A DNA stretch of 64,000 bases from Nonomuraea sp. NEAU-A123 (GCF_018603905.1 NZ_JAHFZZ010000001.1:186001-250000), one strand, 5' to 3'. Counted from the stretch's first letter, positions 1-10,882 are shown. The notes: generated by a model from the sequence alone, not told the origin. Made by a program: numbers and translations.

Positions 1-1084
1 CGGCGACGTGCTGGGCGCGCTCGCCGAGGGCGGCTTCACGCTGACCGAACGGAAGCGGCTGGCGGGCATCGCCTACGCCCAGACGGCCTCCTACGACGTG
101 GCCGTGGCGTCCTGGTTCGCCAACGCCTACCGGGTCGACGACGACTGGCCCTCGTTCATGGGCGTCACCTGGAAGCGCAAGTCGACCCTGCGCTATGGGG
201 AGAACCCGCACCAGTCCGCCGCCCTCTACAGCGGCGGCCTCGACGGCCTGGCCAACGCCGAGCAGGTGCACGGCAAGGAGATGTCGTACAACAACTACCT
301 CGACGCCGACGCCGCCTGGCGGGCGGCCTGGGACTTCGCCGACCCCTGTGTCGCGATCATCAAGCACCAGAACCCGTGCGGCATCGCCGTCGGCTCCGAC
401 GTCGCCGACGCGCACCGCAAGGCGCACGCGTGTGACCCGGTCTCGGCGTACGGGGGCGTCATCGCGGTCAACGGGGCCGTCACGGCCGAGCTGGCCGGGC
501 AGATCGCCGAGGTGTTCACCGAGGTCGTCGTCGCGCCGTCCTACGATCCCGAGGCGCTGGCCGTGCTGACGCAGAAGAAGAACGTCCGCCTGCTGATCTG
601 CCCCTCGGGCCCGGCGAACGCCGCCGAGTTCCGCCGGATCGACGGCGGGCTGCTCGTCCAGCAGACCGACCGGGTCAACGCTCCTGGTGACGCGCCGGAG
701 CACTGGCAGCTCAAGGCGGGCGAGCCGGTCTCGGACGCGATGCTGGCCGATCTGGCGTTCGCGTGGCGGGCCTGCCGCTCGGTCAAGTCCAACGCCATCC
801 TGCTGGCCTCCGGCGGGGCGACCGTGGGCGTCGGGATGGGACAGGTCAACCGGGTCGACTCGTGCCGGCTGGCGGTGGCCCGCGCCGGTGAGCGGGCCGC
901 GGGGTCGGTGGCGGCGTCGGACGCGTTCTTCCCGTTCCCCGACGGGCTGGAGGTGCTGATCGAGGCGGGCGTCAAGGCCGTCGTGGAGCCCGGCGGGTCC
1001 GTACGCGACCAGCTCATCATCGAGGCGGCGGAGGAGGCGGGCGTGGCACTCTATTTCACGGGGACGCGCCACTTCTTCCACTGA
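1..1084 (+). CDS. purH: Bifunctional purine biosynthesis protein PurH, C-terminal part
   Basis: AICAR transformylase / IMP cyclohydrolase, the last two steps of de novo IMP synthesis in the cytosol. Only the C-terminal ~360 residues are in the window; the frame is open to the left edge, so the start lies outside. The visible part is the AICAR transformylase half: LRYGENPHQ near residue 67, KHQNPCG near residue 120, the segment SVKSNAI and the final stretch ending in TGTRHFFH, all typical of PurH. A strong hairpin follows 12 bases after the stop. Identity is near certain; nothing unusual is visible. Confidence 0.96.
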   Translation, partial: GDVLGALAEGGFTLTERKRLAGIAYAQTASYDVAVASWFANAYRVDDDWPSFMGVTWKRKSTLRYGENPHQSAALYSGGLDGLANAEQVHGKEMSYNNYLDADAAWRAAWDFADPCVAIIKHQNPCGIAVGSDVADAHRKAHACDPVSAYGGVIAVNGAVTAELAGQIAEVFTEVVVAPSYDPEALAVLTQKKNVRLLICPSGPANAAEFRRIDGGLLVQQTDRVNAPGDAPEHWQLKAGEPVSDAMLADLAFAWRACRSVKSNAILLASGGATVGVGMGQVNRVDSCRLAVARAGERAAGSVAASDAFFPFPDGLEVLIEAGVKAVVEPGGSVRDQLIIEAAEEAGVALYFTGTRHFFH

Positions 1085-1096
1085 TTCGTCAAGGGT

Positions 1097-1123
1097 AAAA
1101 GGGCGGCGCAAAGCCGCCCTTTT
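1097..1123 (+). terminator. Rho-independent terminator after purH
   Basis: Perfect 11-bp stem AAAAGGGCGGC / GCCGCCCTTTT with a 5-base loop, ending in a T run, 12 bases after the purH stop. Classic intrinsic terminator geometry. Confidence 0.9.
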
Positions 1124-1192
1124 GCACACAGGCATAGCGAATGTCCGGTTACGCTGTGGGCCTTGCCGGTCTTTTCCTCGGGAGTTCCCCTT

Positions 1193-1375
1193 ATGGCGCT
1201 GCTCGACTCAGCTCTCTATGCCTTCGTGACCATGAACGGAATCGCCACCAGCCCGGTCGTGCTGGTCGTGCTCGCCTTCATAGGTGCCTACCTGGGCGGA
1301 CGCGTCGTGGAGGTCATCCCGTTCACTCGTCGCATCATCGAGCGCCGCGAGGCGCAGGCGGCCGAGCGCGAGTAG
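1193..1375 (+). CDS. Small hypothetical membrane protein (60 aa)
   Basis: A 60-residue protein with a hydrophobic stretch (about residues 3-37, SPVVLVVLAFIGAYLGG in the middle) followed by a charged tail rich in Arg and Glu, so probably one membrane helix with a cytoplasmic tail. The start at 1193 is chosen because GGGAG lies 8 bases upstream; longer in-frame starts lack a ribosome site. It stands alone between the purH terminator and the converging ROK kinase gene. I do not recognise a family with known function. Confidence 0.6.
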   Translation: MALLDSALYAFVTMNGIATSPVVLVVLAFIGAYLGGRVVEVIPFTRRIIERREAQAAERE

Positions 1376-1401
1376 CCCGCTCGGCCGCCGGTTCGAGCGG
1401 C

Positions 1402-2391
1402 TCAGACGGCTGAACGGGAGTGGTCCCAGGCCAGCTTGGCGGCTCCGGCGAGTGCGGCTCGTACCCCCAGGGTGGTCGGCTCCACCTCCACCGCCCTGAC
1501 GAACGCCAGCCCGGCCACGTCGTCCAGGGCCCGCGCCAGCGGGTCGAACAGCACCGGTCCCGCCGCTGAGACACCGCCGCCGATGACCACCTTGGTGAGT
1601 TCGACCGCGGCCGCGGTGGAGGCGATCATGCCGGCGAGCGCCCTGGCACCGCGTTCGAACGCCGCCACCGCCACGGGATCCCCGGCCGCCGCGTCCCGCG
1701 CCAGCGCCCGTGCGTCAGCCGCCACGTCCGGTGCCAGTACCCGCGTGTCGGCCGAACCCTCCCGTGCGTCAGTCGTACCGTCCCGTGTGTCGGCCGGACC
1801 ATGCGCGCCCGGGGTCCAGCCGTTGGCCAGGGCCCAGCGGGCCAGGTTCGGGCCGCTGGAGTAGCGCTCGACGCAGCCGCGCCCGCCGCACTCGCAGCGT
1901 TCGCCGTACGGGTCGATGGACATGTGGCCGACATGTCCGGCATTTCCGTTGGGGCCGAGCAGCGGGACGCCGTCGATCACCAGCCCGCCGCCGATCCCGG
2001 TGGACACCACGATCCCGAGCAGCGCCGAACTCCCGCGCCCCGCGCCCAGCCAGTGCTCCCCGAGCGCCATGCACTGCGCGTCACCCGCGAGCATGGTCGG
2101 CAGCCCGGTCAGCTTGCGGACCTCGTCACGCAGCGGGAAGCCGCGCCAACTGGGCATGTTCACCGGGCTGACGGTCCCGGCGGCCAGGTCCAGCGGCCCG
2201 GCGCAACCGATCCCGACCGCCTCCGGCGCGGGCCCGCCCCCGGTCACCTCCTCGACCAGGGCCGCCAGAGCGACCATGACCTCCGCCCGCGGCGTGGGCC
2301 GGGTAGCGGAACGCAGCATGGAACCCGCCTCGTCCACCAGCGCGGCGGCGAGCTTGGTTCCCCCGATATCAATGGCAAGTACGAAGGTCAT
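1402..2391 (-). CDS. ROK-family sugar kinase (glucokinase-like)
   Basis: A 329-residue ROK kinase that would phosphorylate a hexose with ATP in the cytosol. Seen: N-terminal phosphate loop DIGGTK (residues 8-13), catalytic Asp in AGDAQ (about D104), and the ROK zinc signature CECGGRGCVE (residues 166-175) with an upstream His in GHVGHM. It is the third gene of a coupled minus-strand operon after the alpha-mannosidase; its ATG overlaps the preceding stop by one base (TGATG). Context suggests it acts on the mannose or related sugar released by the GH38 enzyme. Residues about 195-235 form a repetitive insert rich in Asp, Ala, Arg and Thr (ADTRDGTTDAREGSADTR), not part of the usual ROK core. Substrate cannot be decided from sequence. 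Confidence 0.85.
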   Translation of the reverse strand: MTFVLAIDIGGTKLAAALVDEAGSMLRSATRPTPRAEVMVALAALVEEVTGGGPAPEAVGIGCAGPLDLAAGTVSPVNMPSWRGFPLRDEVRKLTGLPTMLAGDAQCMALGEHWLGAGRGSSALLGIVVSTGIGGGLVIDGVPLLGPNGNAGHVGHMSIDPYGERCECGGRGCVERYSSGPNLARWALANGWTPGAHGPADTRDGTTDAREGSADTRVLAPDVAADARALARDAAAGDPVAVAAFERGARALAGMIASTAAAVELTKVVIGGGVSAAGPVLFDPLARALDDVAGLAFVRAVEVEPTTLGVRAALAGAAKLAWDHSRSAV

Positions 2392-3251
2392 CAGTGTTTG
2401 TGGTGGTTGTCGGGCTGGCGGGGATCGCCAGGGTGTTCCAGTCCGGGCACGAGTTCGACCTTGGCGGCCCGCAGCTCGTCGAGCCACCGCGCGAACATCC
2501 GGCGCCGCGCGGCGTCCCTCCGCGAGACCGTACCGGGCTTCGAGGAGGGGGAGTGGGCCGGGGTGGGTTCTGGGTGAGCCACCGCTACGTGCCAGCCCAG
2601 AGCGTCTTCGATCGGTCCGACGAGCGTTCCGTACGGTCGGCGCTGGATGGCGTCGGCGATCGCCGCGGGCAGGGACCCCAGCGTCACCGGGCCGAGCGGT
2701 TCCAGGTCGGCGGCCGTGGCGGCGGCCGCGTCGGCGCGGTCGGCGAACACCCGATGGCGTACGACATGCCGGGCCGCATCCGGTGCTGCGACCGGTGGCA
2801 GCCACTCCGGTGGCACCTCGGCGGTGGCCGTCACGTGCTCGAACAGCGCGCGTACCCATGGGTTGCCGTTGTAAGCGGCGGCGTTGATCGACCCCAGCTC
2901 CACGGCGGCCAGCGGGGCGAGCGGTTCGGTCTCCACCGGGGCCAGCCCTCGGGCTGTGGCCTCGTCCTCGCACAGCGCCTCGGTGAGGATCACCTGCGTC
3001 AGCCACCTGGCCAGTTGACGGTCCTCGGAGGTTCCCGGGACAGGCAGTGCCGCGTTGAGCGGGCTGTCGCGCAGCTCGCGTATCCGCCGGTCCAGCGGCT
3101 CGCGGGAGATCGGCCGGCCGCCGACCCAGCCGATCACCGCGCCGACGCCGGGCGCGGTGGCCGCCCCGGTCGCCGCGGGCCGCTCCCGCACCGGACCGCC
3201 CGGCGGATCACCGTGCCGGTGTCCGGCCGGGTCGGTGAGCGTGTGGTTCAT
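2391..3251 (-). CDS. Parvulin/SurA-like protein of unknown function
   Basis: A 286-residue protein. After a Pro/Gly-rich start there is a SurA-like helical segment (ISREPLDRRIRELRDSP ... ARWLTQVILTEAL), and the C-terminal third resembles a parvulin prolyl-isomerase core (AIADAIQRRPYGTLVG then PIEDALGWHVAVAHPEP). No signal peptide or lipobox is visible, so it is probably cytoplasmic. Its ATG overlaps the alpha-mannosidase stop (ATGA) and its own stop overlaps the ROK kinase start, so all three are translationally coupled. A folding helper for its operon partner is one possibility, but isomerase activity is unproven. The family link is by eye only. Confidence 0.6.
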   Translation of the reverse strand: MNHTLTDPAGHRHGDPPGGPVRERPAATGAATAPGVGAVIGWVGGRPISREPLDRRIRELRDSPLNAALPVPGTSEDRQLARWLTQVILTEALCEDEATARGLAPVETEPLAPLAAVELGSINAAAYNGNPWVRALFEHVTATAEVPPEWLPPVAAPDAARHVVRHRVFADRADAAAATAADLEPLGPVTLGSLPAAIADAIQRRPYGTLVGPIEDALGWHVAVAHPEPTPAHSPSSKPGTVSRRDAARRRMFARWLDELRAAKVELVPGLEHPGDPRQPDNHHKH

Positions 3252-6200
3252 CGGACTACCTCCAGGCGGACGGCGGGTGCGTACTGGCAGCGGCCGTACC
3301 ACATGACCTTGGCCAGAGCCCAGGAGTGCCCGGCCGCCATGTCGTACGGCACCTCCACGGGGAACGACACGTCGACCGTCTCGCCCGGTGCCACGGTGAA
3401 GCCCTGGATGACCGTGGGCAGTAGCTCCCACGAGCCCCATGGGGCCGCGAGCTGGGACTCGCCGTGGATCTCGTCCGAGGTGGTGTTCGTCAGCCGTACC
3501 ACGAGGGACGTGCGGTCGCCCGGCCGGAGGGAGAGCGCGTCCGTGAGCGTGGTGACGGAGAGGCCGGTCGCGCGGCCCTCGGTGGCCTGGGTGCCCTGGA
3601 ACGCGTCGCTCATCTTCGGGACGGCGCCCTCGACGGGCAGTTCGGGAACGTCGCCCAGCGCGACGGTGGCGACGTCCTCCACGAGCTGATCGCCCACCTT
3701 GGTACGGGCCGCGACGAAGTACAGGCCCTGACCGGGGGCGGGGGTGACGGTGACGGGGAAGCGGAGGTGTCCGCCGGGTTCGAGGCGGAAGGCGCGCTGG
3801 GCGGGGGTGGCGCTCCAGCCGTCCGGGACACGGAGGTCCACCACGCCTTCGTGCGGCGCGTCGACGAGGTGGGACGACACCACGACCTCCACCTCGACCG
3901 CCCCCTGCGCCGCCGGGATGAGACCGGGCGTGACGGCGATCGACACCGGGAGGTAGCCGAGGGGCGCGGGTCCCTTGTTATGCAGCCAGTAGCGGCTGTA
4001 GACGGGCTGGGCCTGCTCGGCCGTGGCGCCCAGGTCGGGCCGGGCGGGCCGGGCCGGGGTGGGGGCGAGATAGGTGGCGACCTCGGCCCCGGCCAGGTCG
4101 AGTGTGGTCACCGGATCGCCGGGCCGTTCCAGCAGGTCGGCGTGGACGAGGCCGCCGAGGTCGAGAACCGGCGACTCGATCACGGCCCGCGAGCCGAGCC
4201 CGGTCGACTCCACAAGCCGGATCGTCACGCCGCCGGGCACCGCGCCGGGCGCGCCGTCCGCGTTGGTGCCAGCCGCGCCACCAAGGCCATCCGCGCCACC
4301 AGCGCCACCAGCGCCGCCGGCGCCAACGCCGGCGTCGCCGACGGACAGGCCGTGAGCGTGCGGGTTTCCGGTGGCTTTGAGGGTGCCGAGCAGGACGTCG
4401 CGGGCCGGCTCCACCCGCAGGAGGGAGTGCACCTGCGGCAACGCGCCGCCAGTGCCCGATGAGACCACCTGCGCCAGCAGCGGCGTGATGAACTCCTGCC
4501 CCGTCGCAGGCAGCCGCAGCGCCCGCCAGTCCCCATCCCCACCGGCCAGCGCGTACGAGAACTCATGCGTCCAGTGCTGCACCTGGAACCCAGCCCCATC
4601 AGGCCCGGTACGCCGAGGCGGATCCAGCCAGACCCCCGACGGCCACCCGGTACACGACCGCATGAGCGACAGATGCAACGCCCCCGACGAATCCACCGCG
4701 AACCCCGGCAACCCATACGTGAGCAGCGCAACCGTCCGAGACTCCAGCACCTCCTCGCCAACCGGGCACACGGCGGAGATCACGGCATCCGCCAGATCCT
4801 CCACCAACTCCGCCACCGGCCCGGCGACGATGAGCGCGGGCAGCGCGCGCACGTCACGCAGGTCGGCGCTCGGCTGCCACACCTCGGCCAGCGGGCGCTC
4901 CGCGGGCACCCACACCAGCGGCGCCCCCGACTTGAGCGCGTCGAGGAAGGCCGGGTCGCTGCGGGAGAGGAGCTCGGCGGCCAGCGGGTTCGCGTCCGGG
5001 CCGCCCAGGATGATCCGGAAGTCCGGCAGGTTCGAGTCGACGTCCAGCCAGCCGTACCGGGACCCGGCGGCGGACGAGGTCGTGGCGGTCACGCCCGCGC
5101 GGGCCAGCGCCACCACCAGCGAACGTGCCCCGGGCGCGTCCTCCAGAGCGGGCACCACCACCTCGGCGACCCCCAGCGCCCGCGCGCCCGCCTCGCCCAG
5201 GTCCACCCTGGCCGTGGCGGACAGGCCGAACCAGGTGTTGGCCGGGTTGTCCAGCGTCCACGGGTGCTCGGCGACGTCGACGTCCGGCTGCGCGAACCCG
5301 CGCCCCACCACGGCGCCCGCCACGTCCGAGACCGGCAGCGCGCCCGCCACCTGCGCGGGGAAGCGGACCCGCAGCAGCCGGTCGGCGCCGGTGTAGTCGA
5401 GCACGCGGGTGGTGAACTCGACCCGGTCCGAGCCCGTCCACAGCGTGATGATCTGCTCGTAGGAGACCTCGCCCACCTGGCCGGTGATGGTCAGGCGCTG
5501 TCCGAGGGGACTCCGCTCGGCGTGTACGGCCAGCGCGGCGGCCTCGCCGGAGCCGGTGACGTGACCGGTCGGCAGCAGATGCCACGGCCCCTCGCCCATG
5601 TCGGGGTGCGTCGGGTATTCGTCGTACAGCCGCAGCTCGTTCCCGAGCCCCGACAGCAGCTCGCGCCCCGCGGCGCGGTCGAACACCGACTCCAGCCCGC
5701 CGCCCCGCGACGGATCGGCCACGACGCGCCACCGGTCGTTCGAGATCGAGGTGGCCTCGGGCAGCGGCTGCCAGGTGTCGGGCGCCCCCTCGACGATCCG
5801 GTACGTACGCCAGCCCATCGAGGGCACGTCCTCGGCCAGGAAGACCAGCGTGCCGTCCTCGTCGATGGCCGGGACCGAGTCGACCCGCTCGCCCGGCGCG
5901 AGCCGTACCCGCACCAGGCCGTCACGCGCGAACGGCAAGGTGTTGGTCACCACGACGCTGCGGCCGTCGAGCGAGATCTGGCCGACCAGCGCGTCCAGCG
6001 CGCGGTCGCGGGCGTCGGCGGCCAGGTCGTGCGCCTCGCGCCAGCCCGTCAGCAGGTCGATGTAGACCTGGTCGGACTCGGAGCCGGTGATCCCGTCGTG
6101 GTGCGCGCCGTACGCGAGCTGCCGCCACACCTTGTCCAGCGCGGTGTGCGGGTAGCCGCCCAGCCCCAGCAGCGACGCGAACGCCGACAGCCGCTCGGCG

Positions 6201-7480
6201 TCGAGCGCCGCCACCTCGGCCGCGCGCTGGGCCTGCTTGGTGTCGATGTACGAGACGTCCTTGCCGGTGTAGATGGGGTTCATATCCCGGGTCTGCGGGC
6301 TGAACGCGGATATTTCCCCGCGCACCGCGTCGAGGAAGTCCCGCGGTGTGCCGCAGACGAACCGGGGCCAGACGTACCGGGCCGCCCAGGTCCGGTGGAT
6401 GTCGGTCACCCACTTGTTCGGCGGGGTGTAGTCGGTGCCGACGGGCAGCAGGATGTTCCTGGTCGCGGCCACCGGCTTCAGCGACCGGTAGAGCTCGTAC
6501 GTCGCCCGCGTCGCCTCCTCCAGCGATGGCGAGGAGTCCATCCACCAGCCGGCCGAGTAGTGGGCGGGCATGTAGTGCGTCAGCACGCCCCGCCCCGACG
6601 GCGAGATCCACTCGAACTCGCTCGGGAACTGCATCAGGGAGGCGTCGTTCTTGGCCTCCCTGAAGTTCTTGCTGATCGGCCCCCACTGGTGGAACGGCCC
6701 CCGGGCCCACGCGCTGCCGGTCAGCCCGGCCGCCGCCAGGTAGCCGGGGAACTGCGGGTCGTGCCCGAACACGTCGAGCTGCCAGGCGGTACGCGGATCG
6801 CCGCCGAGGATGTCGCGCTGGTAGCCGATGCCGTAGACGATGTTGCGGATCGTGCTCTCGGCGCCGGTCAGGTTCGTGTTCGGCTCGTTGTACGTTCCGC
6901 CGAGGAGCTCCACCCGGCCCTCGGCGAGCAGCGCGCGCAGGTCGGCGCGGCGCTCGGGGTGGGTGTCGAAGAACGGCTTGAGATAGTCGACCTCGGCCAG
7001 CACGAACCGGTAGTCGGGATCACGCAGCGCCAGCTCGATATGCGCCTCGACCAGCGCGAACGCGTTGTGCTCCCACAGCGGCCTGGTCGTCGCGTCGACC
7101 GAGAGCAGCTCCCAGGGGCTGGTGTAGGCGGCCTGCGTGTTCCACCAGACCGGGTCGTAGTGGAAGTGCGACACCATGTACATCGTCCAGCCCGGCTCCT
7201 CGGCCGTGACCTCCACGTCGAGCGACGCGTCGCCGAGCGTGACGGTGCAGGGCACCACGGTCCCGGCCGGTACGGTGACGTCCAGCGGCACCTCGACAGT
7301 GCGCGGACCCACCCCCGGCGGCACGCTCACGGGCGCCGCGCAGGACACCCCGGGGCCACGGACGTCGAGCGGCGCCTCCTGCCCGCTCAGCTCCAGCGTG
7401 ACCTTGAGCACCTGGTACGGCCGCTCCATCGAGCCGACGAACAGGTCGGTCGACTCCGCTGACAGCAAGTGAGCAGGCAA
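3248..7480 (-). CDS. GH38 alpha-mannosidase, large form
   Basis: A 1410-residue glycoside hydrolase family 38 enzyme that removes alpha-linked mannose. Seen: metal-site motif HFHYDPVWW (H105, D109) and the nucleophile region QLDVFGHDP (candidate nucleophile D236), with the usual GH38 C-terminal beta-sandwich after residue ~550. It is longer than typical bacterial GH38 enzymes (about 850-1050): residues ~1045-1075 are a Gly/Ala-rich repeat and the last ~330 residues look like extra beta-sandwich (NPCBM-associated/NEW3-like) domains. No signal peptide is visible. The start is a TTG chosen because AAGGAG lies 5 bases upstream; the next candidate is ATG at 7429. First gene of the operon with the parvulin-like protein and the ROK kinase. 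Confidence 0.88.
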   Translation of the reverse strand: MPAHLLSAESTDLFVGSMERPYQVLKVTLELSGQEAPLDVRGPGVSCAAPVSVPPGVGPRTVEVPLDVTVPAGTVVPCTVTLGDASLDVEVTAEEPGWTMYMVSHFHYDPVWWNTQAAYTSPWELLSVDATTRPLWEHNAFALVEAHIELALRDPDYRFVLAEVDYLKPFFDTHPERRADLRALLAEGRVELLGGTYNEPNTNLTGAESTIRNIVYGIGYQRDILGGDPRTAWQLDVFGHDPQFPGYLAAAGLTGSAWARGPFHQWGPISKNFREAKNDASLMQFPSEFEWISPSGRGVLTHYMPAHYSAGWWMDSSPSLEEATRATYELYRSLKPVAATRNILLPVGTDYTPPNKWVTDIHRTWAARYVWPRFVCGTPRDFLDAVRGEISAFSPQTRDMNPIYTGKDVSYIDTKQAQRAAEVAALDAERLSAFASLLGLGGYPHTALDKVWRQLAYGAHHDGITGSESDQVYIDLLTGWREAHDLAADARDRALDALVGQISLDGRSVVVTNTLPFARDGLVRVRLAPGERVDSVPAIDEDGTLVFLAEDVPSMGWRTYRIVEGAPDTWQPLPEATSISNDRWRVVADPSRGGGLESVFDRAAGRELLSGLGNELRLYDEYPTHPDMGEGPWHLLPTGHVTGSGEAAALAVHAERSPLGQRLTITGQVGEVSYEQIITLWTGSDRVEFTTRVLDYTGADRLLRVRFPAQVAGALPVSDVAGAVVGRGFAQPDVDVAEHPWTLDNPANTWFGLSATARVDLGEAGARALGVAEVVVPALEDAPGARSLVVALARAGVTATTSSAAGSRYGWLDVDSNLPDFRIILGGPDANPLAAELLSRSDPAFLDALKSGAPLVWVPAERPLAEVWQPSADLRDVRALPALIVAGPVAELVEDLADAVISAVCPVGEEVLESRTVALLTYGLPGFAVDSSGALHLSLMRSCTGWPSGVWLDPPRRTGPDGAGFQVQHWTHEFSYALAGGDGDWRALRLPATGQEFITPLLAQVVSSGTGGALPQVHSLLRVEPARDVLLGTLKATGNPHAHGLSVGDAGVGAGGAGGAGGADGLGGAAGTNADGAPGAVPGGVTIRLVESTGLGSRAVIESPVLDLGGLVHADLLERPGDPVTTLDLAGAEVATYLAPTPARPARPDLGATAEQAQPVYSRYWLHNKGPAPLGYLPVSIAVTPGLIPAAQGAVEVEVVVSSHLVDAPHEGVVDLRVPDGWSATPAQRAFRLEPGGHLRFPVTVTPAPGQGLYFVAARTKVGDQLVEDVATVALGDVPELPVEGAVPKMSDAFQGTQATEGRATGLSVTTLTDALSLRPGDRTSLVVRLTNTTSDEIHGESQLAAPWGSWELLPTVIQGFTVAPGETVDVSFPVEVPYDMAAGHSWALAKVMWYGRCQYAPAVRLEVVR

Positions 7481-7590
7481 GACGACTCCTTAAAGGACAT
7501 ATAGGCGGCGACGTCACCATATGCTGTTCCAAGATCCATGACAACGATGTCATCACCGCCTCCTGCGAACTCATGGAAGGATTGCCAGAC

Positions 7591-8436
7591 ATGAGCGCAG
7601 TGAGACTCGACGGCAAGGCGACCGCCGCAAAGATCAAGGCAGACCTCGCGACCCGGGTGACCGCGCTCAGGCAGCGCGGCATCACCCCCGGCCTCGGCAC
7701 CGTGCTGGTCGGCGACGACCCCGGCAGCCAGATTTACGTGGCGGGCAAACACCGCGACTGCGCCGAGGTCGGCATCTCCTCCATCCGCGTGGACCTGCCC
7801 GAGGACGCGACCCAGGCCGAGGTCGAGGCGGCCATCGACGAGCTCAACGCCTCGCCGGAGTGCACCGGCTACATCGTCCAGCTCCCGCTGCCCCGCCACC
7901 TCGACACGATGGCGCTGCTGGAGCGCATGGACCCGGCCAAGGACGCCGACGGCCTCCACCCGATCAACCTGGGCCGCCTGGTCCACATGGTCGACGCGCC
8001 GCTGCCGTGCACGCCGCACGGCATCGTGCTGCTCCTCCAGGAGTACGGCGTGCCGATCAAGGGCGCCGAGGTGGCCGTGGTCGGACGCGGCATCACGGTG
8101 GGCCGCTCGCTCGGCCTGCTGCTGACCCGGCGCAGCGAGAACGCCACGGTGACCCTCTGCCACACCGGCACCCGCGACCTGGCCGCGCACGTCCGCCACG
8201 CCGACATCGTGGTGGCCGCAGCCGGAGTGCCCGGCCTCATCACCCCGGCCATGGTCAAGCCGGGCGCGGCCGTGCTGGACGTGGGCGTCTCGCGGGTGGA
8301 CGGCAAGATCGCCGGTGACGTGGCCGCCGAGGTGGCGGAGGTGGCGGGCTTCCTGACCCCCAACCCCGGCGGCGTCGGCCCGATGACCCGCGCCCTCCTG
8401 CTCTCCAACGTAGTCGAAGCCGCCGAACGCGCCTGA
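7591..8436 (+). CDS. folD: Methylenetetrahydrofolate dehydrogenase / methenyl-THF cyclohydrolase FolD
   Basis: A 281-residue cytosolic enzyme of one-carbon folate metabolism interconverting methylene-, methenyl- and formyl-THF with NADP. Seen: N-terminal GKATAAKI, the catalytic Y-x3-K in YVAGKH, the QLPLPRH loop, PCTPHGI, the nucleotide-binding [12 protein letters not shown] and the C-terminal [14 protein letters not shown]. Length fits the family. The start at 7591 gives the usual MSA..DGK N-terminus; an in-frame ATG at 7573 is possible. It supplies 10-formyl-THF used by PurH upstream, and is divergent from the mannosidase operon. Confidence 0.96.
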   Translation: MSAVRLDGKATAAKIKADLATRVTALRQRGITPGLGTVLVGDDPGSQIYVAGKHRDCAEVGISSIRVDLPEDATQAEVEAAIDELNASPECTGYIVQLPLPRHLDTMALLERMDPAKDADGLHPINLGRLVHMVDAPLPCTPHGIVLLLQEYGVPIKGAEVAVVGRGITVGRSLGLLLTRRSENATVTLCHTGTRDLAAHVRHADIVVAAAGVPGLITPAMVKPGAAVLDVGVSRVDGKIAGDVAAEVAEVAGFLTPNPGGVGPMTRALLLSNVVEAAERA

Positions 8437-8459
8437 CCCCACTACCAGCCGCGAACTCG

Positions 8460-10115
8460 TTACGGCTGGAAGTCGGGGTCCACGGCGACGGTCACATCGA
8501 GCAGCAGGGGCTCCTCGCGGGCCGCGAGCGTGGGCACCACCTCGTCCAGCACCGCCGCGAGCTCCTCCGCCGTGTCCACCCGCCTGGCCGCGCAGCCCAG
8601 CGACCGGGCCATCCCACCTATGCTCACCTCGGTGAACGCGGGCCACGGCGCCTTGCCGCCCGCCTTGTCGGCCAGCCGGTCCATGACCGCGTACCGGCCG
8701 TTGGCGAGCACCACGAACAGCGCGCCCACCCGGTAGTGCGCCGCGCTCCACAGCGCGTGCACGCCGTACAGCGCCGAGCCGTCGCCCACCACCGCGACCA
8801 CCGGCCGGTCGGGCAGCGACATACGCAGGCCGACCGCCGCGGGCAGGCCGAACCCCAGCCCGCCCATGGCCGCCGACACGAAGCCGAGCGGGTTGCGGGC
8901 CGGGACCAGCCGGTGCAGGTCCGGGCGCGAGGACGGGGTCTCCTCGACGAGCACCGCATCGGCCGGGAGCCGCCTGGCGAGCTCATGCAGCACGTGCGCG
9001 GCTCGCAAACCGTCGTCTGCCAGGGGGAGCGCGGGTCCGGCGGGGGTGGGCCGTACCGGAGCCGATCTGGCGGGCACGAGCACGGCCAGGTGCTCGCATA
9101 CGGCGGACGGGGCGGCGAGATAGGCCAGGTCGGCGGGGCTGCGGTGCGCCTCGGCCGGGTCGTCGGTGACCAGCGCGACCGTGGTGCCGGGCTCGACCAG
9201 CGGGCCGGTGTCGAACGGGTACTGGCGGAAAACCGGGGCGCCCACGGCGAGCACCACGTCGTGCCCGGCCAGCGCCGCGCGCAGCCGGGTGCGATCAGCG
9301 GGCAGCACCCCGGCGTACTGCGGATGATCCTGCGGGAACCCCGCCATCGCGCCGAACGACTCCTGCCAGACCGGACACCCCAGCCGCTCGGCAAGCGCCA
9401 CCACCGCCGCCCAGCCCGCCTCCCGACCACCTGAGTCCGCGGACAAAGCGCCATCACCAGACACGCCCGCGGTGCCCGCGGTCGCGGTGCCCGCGCCTGC
9501 GACGATCGCCGGGGAGCGGGCCCCGGACAGCAGGTCGACCAGGGGCGCGAGCGACTCGTCCGGTACGGAGGCAGGCCGCAGCAGGCGGGCCGGCGCCGCG
9601 ATCGTCTCGTCCTCGAACGGCGCCGCCCAGTCGTCCATCGGCACCACCACCAGCGCGGGCCCCCGGAAGGTGACCGCCTCGTGGTAGGCCCGCGCCACGG
9701 CCCCCGGCACGTCCTGGGGCCGCGCCGGTTCGTCGACCCGCACCGGATAGTCCCCGGCCAGCCCGGCCAGCCACCCGGTCAGGAACGGTTCCAGCGCCAG
9801 ATGGCGGCGGTCCTGCTGCCCGACCAGGATCACCAGCGGCACCCGGTTGGCCCGCGCGGTGGCGATCGCGCCGACCGCGTTGCCCAGGCCCGCCGCGGTG
9901 TGCAGGACGGCCAGCGCCGGAGCCCGGTGCCCGATCGCCCACCCGGTGGCCATGCCGACCACCGACCCCTCGTGCAGGGCGAGCACGAACCGCAGGTCGT
10001 CGGGCAGCCCGGTCAGCAGCGCGACCTCGGTCGAGCCCGGATTGCAGAAGATCGTGGTCAGCCCGAAACGCCTGAGCACCTCGAACGTGGCCTCCCGCAC
10101 CGTAACCGTGCTCAT
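8460..10115 (-). CDS. Benzoylformate decarboxylase-like ThDP-dependent enzyme
   Basis: A 551-residue thiamine-diphosphate enzyme in the three-domain decarboxylase fold. It resembles Pseudomonas benzoylformate decarboxylase: NPGSTE (S28), cofactor-activating Glu in LHEGS (E49), LHTAAGLGN (H72), GAPVFR, AAMGGLGFGLPAA and the ThDP/Mg motif GDGSALYGV followed by NGRY. The position of the second catalytic His of benzoylformate decarboxylase (H281, in FRYHQY) reads FRQYPF here, so that His is absent. Residues ~210-235 are a low-complexity insert. The ATG overlaps the ATPase stop (ATGA), making it the last gene of an ABC-transporter operon. Likely role: decarboxylation of an imported 2-oxo acid, substrate unknown; carboligation or another ThDP reaction is possible. 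Confidence 0.75.
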   Translation of the reverse strand: MSTVTVREATFEVLRRFGLTTIFCNPGSTEVALLTGLPDDLRFVLALHEGSVVGMATGWAIGHRAPALAVLHTAAGLGNAVGAIATARANRVPLVILVGQQDRRHLALEPFLTGWLAGLAGDYPVRVDEPARPQDVPGAVARAYHEAVTFRGPALVVVPMDDWAAPFEDETIAAPARLLRPASVPDESLAPLVDLLSGARSPAIVAGAGTATAGTAGVSGDGALSADSGGREAGWAAVVALAERLGCPVWQESFGAMAGFPQDHPQYAGVLPADRTRLRAALAGHDVVLAVGAPVFRQYPFDTGPLVEPGTTVALVTDDPAEAHRSPADLAYLAAPSAVCEHLAVLVPARSAPVRPTPAGPALPLADDGLRAAHVLHELARRLPADAVLVEETPSSRPDLHRLVPARNPLGFVSAAMGGLGFGLPAAVGLRMSLPDRPVVAVVGDGSALYGVHALWSAAHYRVGALFVVLANGRYAVMDRLADKAGGKAPWPAFTEVSIGGMARSLGCAARRVDTAEELAAVLDEVVPTLAAREEPLLLDVTVAVDPDFQP

Positions 10116-10882
10116 CGGGCCTCCCTGGCGCGCTGGATCCGCTCGTAGATGTGCCCGCGCAGTTCGCCGAAGCGTGGCAGCGACCGCGTGGTGAGCTGGT
10201 CGCGCTGGGCAGGCAGGTCGATCTTCAGATCTTCCATGATCACTGTCGGTGACGACGATAGCACGATCACGCGTTGTCCCAGGTAGACGGCCTCGTCGAT
10301 GTCATGCGTGACGAACAGGATGGTCACCCCGAGGTCCCGCCAGAGCGCCAGGATCAGGTCCTCCAGATCGGCCCTGGTCTGCGCGTCCACGGCGGCGAAC
10401 GGCTCGTCCATCAGCAGCACCTGCGGCTCGTACGCCACGGCCCTGGCGATCGCGACCCGCTGCTGCATGCCGCCGGAGAGCTGCCAGGGGTGCGCGTCCG
10501 CGGCGTCCGTGAGGCCCACCGACTCCAGCGACTCGCGGACCAGCTCCAGGCGGCGCGGCCTGGGCACCCGTTTCTCCTTCAGCGGCAGCTCGACGTTCTG
10601 GCGCACGGTCATCCAGGGGAACAGGCTCCGGCCGTACTCCTGGAAGACCACGGCCATACGCGGCGGCGGCCCGGTGACCGGCACTCCGGCCACCCGCACC
10701 TGGCCGCCGCTGACCGGCAGCAGCCCGGCGATGGACCGCAGCAGCGTGGTCTTGCCGCAGCCGGAGGGCCCGACCACGCACACCAGCTCGCCCGCGCCGA
10801 CGCTGAAGGTCAGTGAGCGGATCGCCTCGACGCTGCGGTTCGGGCTCTCGTAGACCTTGCGCAGCTCCGCAATCTCAAGCAC
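10112..10882 (-). CDS. ABC transporter ATP-binding protein (nitrate/sulfonate/taurine type)
   Basis: A 256-residue ATPase that would power uptake through the two permeases encoded just upstream. Seen: Walker A GPSGCGKTT, Q-loop VFQE, signature LSGGMQQR, Walker B VLLMDEPFAAVD and switch His VTHD. The aromatic-rich segment after the Q-loop (YGRSLFPWMTV) is typical of the SsuB/TauB/NrtD group. GTG start overlapping the permease gene by 8 bases; its stop overlaps the decarboxylase start. Substrate inferred only from the neighbours. Confidence 0.9.
   Translation of the reverse strand: MLEIAELRKVYESPNRSVEAIRSLTFSVGAGELVCVVGPSGCGKTTLLRSIAGLLPVSGGQVRVAGVPVTGPPPRMAVVFQEYGRSLFPWMTVRQNVELPLKEKRVPRPRRLELVRESLESVGLTDAADAHPWQLSGGMQQRVAIARAVAYEPQVLLMDEPFAAVDAQTRADLEDLILALWRDLGVTILFVTHDIDEAVYLGQRVIVLSSSPTVIMEDLKIDLPAQRDQLTTRSLPRFGELRGHIYERIQRAREAR

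Noticed and set aside
4565..7462. A 965-codon plus-strand open frame opposite the alpha-mannosidase
   Set aside because: Its product is Arg/Gly/His/Pro-rich with no domain pattern; it is the usual mirror frame of a GC-rich gene with strong third-position bias.
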